Shown here: positions 58,956-64,000 of the stretch, one piece after another
How positions within the stretch are numbered: the stretch's first letter is position 1
Layout: every line of letters begins with the position of its first letter
DNA from: Nepenthes gracilis
Lineage: Eukaryota; Streptophyta; Magnoliopsida; Caryophyllales; Nepenthaceae
Assembly (NCBI GenBank): GCA_033239525.1
Contig: BSYO01000003.1
Coordinates: 3,466,001-3,530,000, forward strand
DNA: 64,000 nt
Direction: 5' to 3'
Notes under the pieces: model-generated
What the model was told of the DNA's origin: nothing
Seen by the model: only the letters and a program-made list of their open reading frames with translations
Databases searched by the model: none
Program-made: the position numbers and the translations under genes

Positions 58956-61331
58956 TTTTTCCAAGTCCGTAATACACGTTGCACAAATCAAATTGGTTAC
59001 GCAAGATATTTATTTACTTTTTATAAAATTTGTATGTTTTCAATAAAATCGCCCTCCTCTAAAGCTAACAAAATTATTTAAAAAATAAAAAAAATTGGGC
59101 ATTTGTAAATTTTAGTTAATTATTATCCGAGCAAAAAAAATAAAAATCACGACGTGACAGTGAAGCTCCTCCATCGTTGCAATGGGATTGAAGCATCTAA
59201 CATTCCATGTTAAAAAATTATAAAAATAGTTTATTATTATTATTATTTTTCTATACATATTTTGATTTTATTTTATAAAAAAAGAAGCATATTTGCATAT
59301 TTTTAAATTTTTATTACTCAACATAGTCACCCTTCGGTTTTGTTCAACAATTCATATTTAATACATTTTATCTTAGAGAACCCTTAAAATATTTAAAATA
59401 TTATGCTATTTTATCTAATTATTAATTTTTTTTACGCATTAATATAAATTAAATTTAGAGAATACCACTCTAACGTGCCCCGTCTAATATGAAATCAGAA
59501 AAGCCTAAGTAAATAACTATAAATTATGAGTCTAACTTATGGAATATACCAGCTCACATTTCCATCCACCATCCCCGTCACGTGGTCTCCAATAATTATT
59601 AGCACTAATTGATTTATTAATTATAGAGTTAGCGAGTCAATTATGCAATTAGCACACGCACTAGCTAACTGCTAATATAAGATTAAATTCTACTGTTTCT
59701 TGCTGTCACGTGCTGTGATACAATTGAGTCGCCAGCAGCTCCGATCCCGATGAAGTCCCTTTTTTTTTTTCTTTAATTGAACAATTAATTAAGGTAAAAT
59801 GGAACTCAAGATTAGGTTAACTTACCCTCGTTGTCACTTCCTTTCAGACACGGCTTTTTTTGCTTTACTAATTTAATTTGGAGTTTATTAATTTACTAAT
59901 GGTGATTGCTTTGTAATATTTTTCCACGTAAGTTTAGTAGTTACATATTGGAAGAAATAAGATAAAAGATTGAATTATTTATTGATCAATAGTATTTAAT
60001 TTTATATTAAATTATATAAGATGTCATTTTTATAGTATTTTAAACTTTTATATTTATAAATTTTAAAAAATAATAAATCAACCATAAGCATGCTTGTGGC
60101 TAGAGAAAGGACAATGTCATAAAATTATACCAAGTTAAAATCAGATCGTTTGATAATATTAGTTTTATCGGTTAAAATTTTTTAAGATATATTGGTATTA
60201 TGAATAAATATAATTAAAAAATTATAATCGAATAATTTTTTAGGTGGGGCACATTAAGGGTGAAAATGATTGGTTCGTGTTGAGTTTGACCCAGATTTTA
60301 ACTTTTTTGTAAATATATTTTTTAATTTTAAATAAATATTAAAATTTAAAATTATATTAATAAATTATGTTTTTATATAATTAATAATTTTTTCAAAATA
60401 AAGAGTCATCATTTAACTACATATTTGAATAATATTTTAACCTAAATATTGTAAATTGTTTTTAAATAGTATATATTTTTAGAGATTTTGTAATGTAAAT
60501 ATGAACTTTTATATAAAAATACTCTAAAAATATATATACACACACGCATCATCCCAAATTAGCCCAATTCAGATTATGTATTGGTAGGGATATAATTTTT
60601 AGCTCAAATAATCAAATTGTGTTTAGTTAGACTTGACTTAACAACTATAATTTCTATTTAAATTCGAATTGTATTTGATTTGAACTCGATTTTGGTCATA
60701 TTTATATAAAATTATACTTTCACAAGGCATGGAAATCCCTTAGAAAATTTAACTGAAGTAGGTCTAGGAAATTATTCCCAGAAAAAGAGATAACATGAGA
60801 CAATGACATAAGCCAAAAGACCTTTAGAGGAGAAGGGAACATTAAAAAAAAAAGAAAAAAAAAGAATAGGGGGGCGGCCATGGTAGGGTGTTTTTTTTTC
60901 GATGATGCGTCATAGTCAATCAGAGCTGTTCATCTACGCATGTGTGTGAAGCATCCGGCCATCAGCATCTGTTCTACGAAAAAGGAATTTCAAGCTTTTT
61001 CACTTCTCTTTTGACAACTTTAATGGCTGCACCAGCCAGCTTCGAATTTGACAAATATTCTTTATATATACATATATATGTATATATTTGGGATTTCTTT
61101 AAATTATCTATTTATTTATTATATATTTGTTCATTAATTTAAATAAATTAGTAGGATATTATATTATTTGAAGGTTTGTTATTCCGTATGTTTTGGTTGG
61201 GAGAGACGGAGGTAAGAAGACAGAAGGAATAACAAGAGGAAGATGACATTAACAATGATGAATGCAATGACGATCACGGTAGCCTAAACTGTAAAAGTGG
61301 TACGAATCCTGACCAGTGGACATGAAAATGT

Positions 61332-61353
61332 GAAGAAGAAGAAGAAGAAGACG
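61332..61353. repeat. (AAG)n microsatellite
   Basis: gaagaagaagaagaagaag run. Confidence 0.85.
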
Positions 61354-61977
61354 ATTATGCCGACCGTGACTAATAAGTCTTTATTATCATTGTAATCGCT
61401 GCTTTTGCTTCTTTAAAGTATTTACTAGCAAAAATTACAAAGATTTTCTTCACAAAAACTAACACAGTAAACAATACTGGCAAATAGTTATGGTTTCTCT
61501 AAACCCACCATGAAAGTTGCAGAAGATAACTTTGAGTAGGGATTAATAGGGAATCTGGTATTTAAAACTGGAATGATAGAACAGTATAATTTTAATTACA
61601 TCAACGTAAATTTTCATTCCCATAAAAATGTTTCCAGTTCAGTTTGAATTTCTCAAGTCGGTAATGGCCAATCATTCTTGAAGAAAGAGGGAATTGACCT
61701 AATAACTGATATGCAGTTCATAAAACTGAGGCAGATTGATAGATCTCCTTTAGAATGGCTCTACATGACTGCTGGGGATGTACATTCAAAACCAACTCGT
61801 TTAAACTGTTACCAAATTGGTAAATAATTAATGATTATTAATTCAAGGCCGTAAATATTTGTACGAACCAGCTACCTGTCGCTTTGATGGCAGCCATCGT
61901 TGCTATAACGATTCTTCAAAAAATGAAAATCAAAATGCAGAAAAACCTTTGAAGATAGACACCAATGCTATTACTAT

Positions 61978-61983
61978 TTTTAT
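61978..61983 (-). terminator. Possible poly(A) signal of the SMR gene
   Basis: TTTATT on the + strand (AATAAA on the - strand), about 200 bp beyond the stop codon at 62181. Confidence 0.35.
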
Positions 61984-62180
61984 TTATCTTAAAACATACA
62001 TGTACAAGAGCTACTGCAACGACGTACTTCAAGTTTAACGCTAACAACAATGACGATGAACATGGCAGCAGAAGGAAAATGATTCCAAGAAGAAGTGGAA
62101 AAAAAAGAAGGCCGGGGGGGAGGGCAGGAGAGATGAAAAAGGAAAAGAGAAGCTTGCGCAATTCAGTAAGTGAAATTAGT

Positions 62181-62513
62181 TCAATTAATTATAGCTCTGT
62201 GATCAACATGGCGACGTATGAAAACAGTTTCTAGATCAGGAGGAGTAAAAAACTCTTTGACGCCATCAAAATTGCACCTCGGAGAAGGCTTCGGCTTCCT
62301 CTTCCTCGGGGGTGGAGGGCAGGGCAGCTTCGCCGGGATCCTCGATTCCTCCGACGTCGGAGTCGTCAAACAGTGCTCCTCCCCGTCTCCGTCGACTCTG
62401 GTAGTGAAAATAGGCTTCAACGGAGCTCGCAGTTGGATCCCAGCAATGACCCATTTCTTGGACTCGGATTCTTTCAGGCCTCCGTCCATTTGCGTCTTTT
62501 CTGAGAAACCCAT
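62181..62513 (-). CDS. SMR6: SIAMESE-RELATED cyclin-dependent kinase inhibitor (SMR6-like)
   Basis: Single-exon gene of 110 aa from ATG 62513 to TGA 62181. SMR proteins bind CDK-cyclin complexes in the nucleus and restrain mitosis, favouring endoreduplication or arrest. Seen here: N-terminus MGFSEKTQ and [16 protein letters not shown] (residues 20-34), which I recall as typical of the SMR6 group; [10 protein letters not shown] (51-60); CPPPPRKRK (65-73), a proline/basic block; and the SMR hallmark [12 protein letters not shown] (87-98). Length fits the family (about 80-130 aa). The subgroup is inferred from memory and SMR naming may differ. No disruption seen. The 5' flank is CT/GA-rich with a long (GA)n run. 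Confidence 0.88.
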   Translation of the reverse strand: MGFSEKTQMDGGLKESESKKWVIAGIQLRAPLKPIFTTRVDGDGEEHCLTTPTSEESRIPAKLPCPPPPRKRKPKPSPRCNFDGVKEFFTPPDLETVFIRRHVDHRAIIN

Positions 62514-62851
62514 GTTAATGCCTCAGAAGCGCAAAGTTCGAAGGCAGCAGTTATAGCGAGAGAAAGACAGGGGAAAGGAATCAGATGGAAAGTCTGAAAG
62601 ATGAAAGGGCAGTGAGAGTTAGGAGGAGTAGGAATCGAGAGCTTAGAAAAATCTCTGAAAGATAAAAGGAAAAGATGAGAGACGGAATAAAGAGGGCAAG
62701 AGCCTCCGGAGAACCTTCTCTCTCTCTATCCCCTCTCTCTAGAATGCAGAGGAGATGAGAGAAAAGGGAGTAAACTCTTTAAATTTTCTCGGGAAAAGGT
62801 AGTGCGCAATGTTCCATCTCTCTCTATAAGCCTGTAAACCAATCAGAGAGG

Positions 62852-62885
<34 letters not shown>

Positions 62886-62900
62886 AGGGGAGGAGGGGGA
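62514..62900 (-). promoter_or_regulatory. 5' UTR and core promoter region of the SMR gene
   Basis: On the - strand a long CT-rich leader precedes the ATG. A weak TATA-like CTTATAGAG (complement of about 62823-62831) and a CCAAT-type ATTGG (complement of about 62839-62843) lie next to the (GA)n run. The exact start site is not determined. Confidence 0.4.
62854..62882. repeat. (GA)n microsatellite upstream of the SMR gene
   Basis: About 14 GA repeats, on the - strand a CT run in the promoter or distal 5' UTR. GAGA/CT tracts in plant promoters can be bound by BPC proteins; this is inference here. Confidence 0.85.
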
Positions 62901-63019
62901 ACCCGAGGAAACCCGTGAGCGAGGGAACGGAAGCGTAAAGAGAGACCCGACCACTAATGAGGGAGGGAAAGGGAGAGAATGGGCTGCCCGTGGAAAACTG
63001 ACCACGGGCAGCACAATCT

Positions 63020-64000
63020 AGTTGACTTGGAATTTGGCGTCTATAGTTTCTGATCCGGGACTGTCAAACAGGCGAGAACGAGACGATTTTCTCAATAAAA
63101 AAATTAAAGATTTTTTTTTTTTACATTTTAATTATCTATTTTTATATAAATAATTATAATTTAATAATTTAATTTAATTTTTTATTTTTTTAAAAAATAA
63201 TTAAATAATAATTATTTATTTAAAAATAAATAATTTAGATTAGAAAAATAGGCCTTAATTGGAGATGTTACCGTTATTCAACTAGAGACATTTTTATGTC
63301 TATTTAACCATTAAAATAAAAAATTATAATTACTTATTTTTAATTAAAAATCAATATTGAGGAAAAAAAAAACCACTCAATTCCCGAACGCCAAACTCTC
63401 ATTCAGGCGAGGATTAATTTATTTCTCCTTTTTTTTGTTTACGACGTCATTTATGACCTCGTATTTACGTAATAAATAAGTTCGTTGTATTTTTTAGATT
63501 AAGACTTGACCGTTAAAGTTTTGTGATATAATTTCATAGAAAGTAAAACTATGTTTTCTAAAAAGATTGGATTGAAATTAGTGCGGTTATGCCCTACTTT
63601 AGTAAAATAATATGTTATTGTTTTTTTAATTTTCTCCAATTCGCCCCATAAAAATAAGAACCACGCATTCGGATTAGAGATTAAAATCTTAAGAGACATT
63701 CATATGATTATTCTTTTCCATAATTTAACAATTTATCATATTTTTATTGATTTAATTTGTAGTTTAAAATAAATATTTTAAACTGTGATTTTTAATTGTT
63801 GGATGCATGTAAAGTAGATCCGACTTACATAGCAAAAAAAAATGATCAAAATAAAAAAATAAAATAATCTAGATAAAAATTAAGGACTCAAATAAATAAA
63901 TAAATAAATGATTAAAATTGAGTCTATCAATTAGGAATCCCTGCCTACGTCATATCGTTAATCATAAGGCTCCATACGAGCGAACCAATTCTATCAAATA
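63020..64000. other. AT-rich DNA at the right end
   Basis: No gene seen. Contains foldback copy 4 (63090-63260). Confidence 0.6.
63090..63260. repeat. AT-rich palindromic MITE-like foldback, copy 4
   Basis: acattttaattatctatttt-tatataaataattataattta with the inverted partner aataattatttatttaaaaa, as in copies 1-3. Confidence 0.5.

Larger units (their letters stand above)
58293..61960. other. AT-rich intergenic DNA
   Basis: No supported gene. Holds foldback copy 3 (58770-58955) and an (AAG)n run (about 61332-61353). Open frames here are short and without domains. Confidence 0.6.

Noticed and set aside
20149..62513. A gene cluster linking amine oxidase, F-box and SMR genes
   Set aside because: Strands, spacing and functions differ, and 26 kb of repeats separate the last two. 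Nothing suggests co-regulation.
62218..62556. + strand 112-codon frame
   Set aside because: It is antisense to the SMR gene, whose - strand frame carries the conserved motifs.

Overview
This window is nuclear DNA from a flowering plant, probably a eudicot. The evidence is split genes with short GT-AG introns, AT-rich intergenic DNA full of LTR retrotransposons, MITE-like foldbacks and microsatellites, and three host genes that belong to plant families. There are no bacterial-type operons, CRISPR arrays or phage genes.

Layout. Positions 1-11.7 kb are a retroelement graveyard. First comes the 3' end of a Tat/Ogre-like Gypsy element on the + strand (1 to about 2466). Then there is a GC-rich LTR-like block (3225-4390) and a Copia-type LTR fragment (about 4523-5350). 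Last is a complete-ended but non-autonomous Tat-like element on the - strand (5706-11712, 5-bp target duplication). That element has lost pol and the core of gag. It keeps a 13-copy tandem repeat of about 41 bp and an antisense gene with its own TATA box and an 80-bp intron. Positions 11.7-20 kb are AT-rich and gene-poor, with an LTR-like promoter fragment and a CACTA-like subterminal repeat field.

Host genes. (1) A 12-exon copper amine oxidase gene, + strand, 20149-29114 (794 aa). It has a solo LTR in intron 1, a GC-AG intron 7 and all expected catalytic and copper-binding residues. (2) A 4-exon F-box/Sel1-repeat gene, - strand, 32167-36041 (353 aa), similar to Arabidopsis At1g70590. (3) A single-exon SIAMESE-RELATED (SMR6-like) CDK inhibitor, - strand, 62181-62513 (110 aa). 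These are unrelated functions (polyamine/amine oxidation, probable SCF or scaffold role, cell-cycle inhibition) and show no sign of working together.

Positions 36.5-62 kb are mostly AT-rich repeats: a perfect 132-bp tandem duplication at 39829, a foldback MITE at 42335, degenerate minisatellites, an LTR remnant (49530-50490) and a full-length but broken Tork-like Copia element (52636-58287). A palindromic AT-rich MITE-like family recurs at about 12.5, 38.3, 58.8 and 63.1 kb.

The most unusual item is the retroelement-borne antisense gene. It appears in two separate elements in opposite orientation, and in one it has a promoter-like TATA box and a clean phase-0 intron. All assignments were made by reading the sequence and recalling families; no database search was run.
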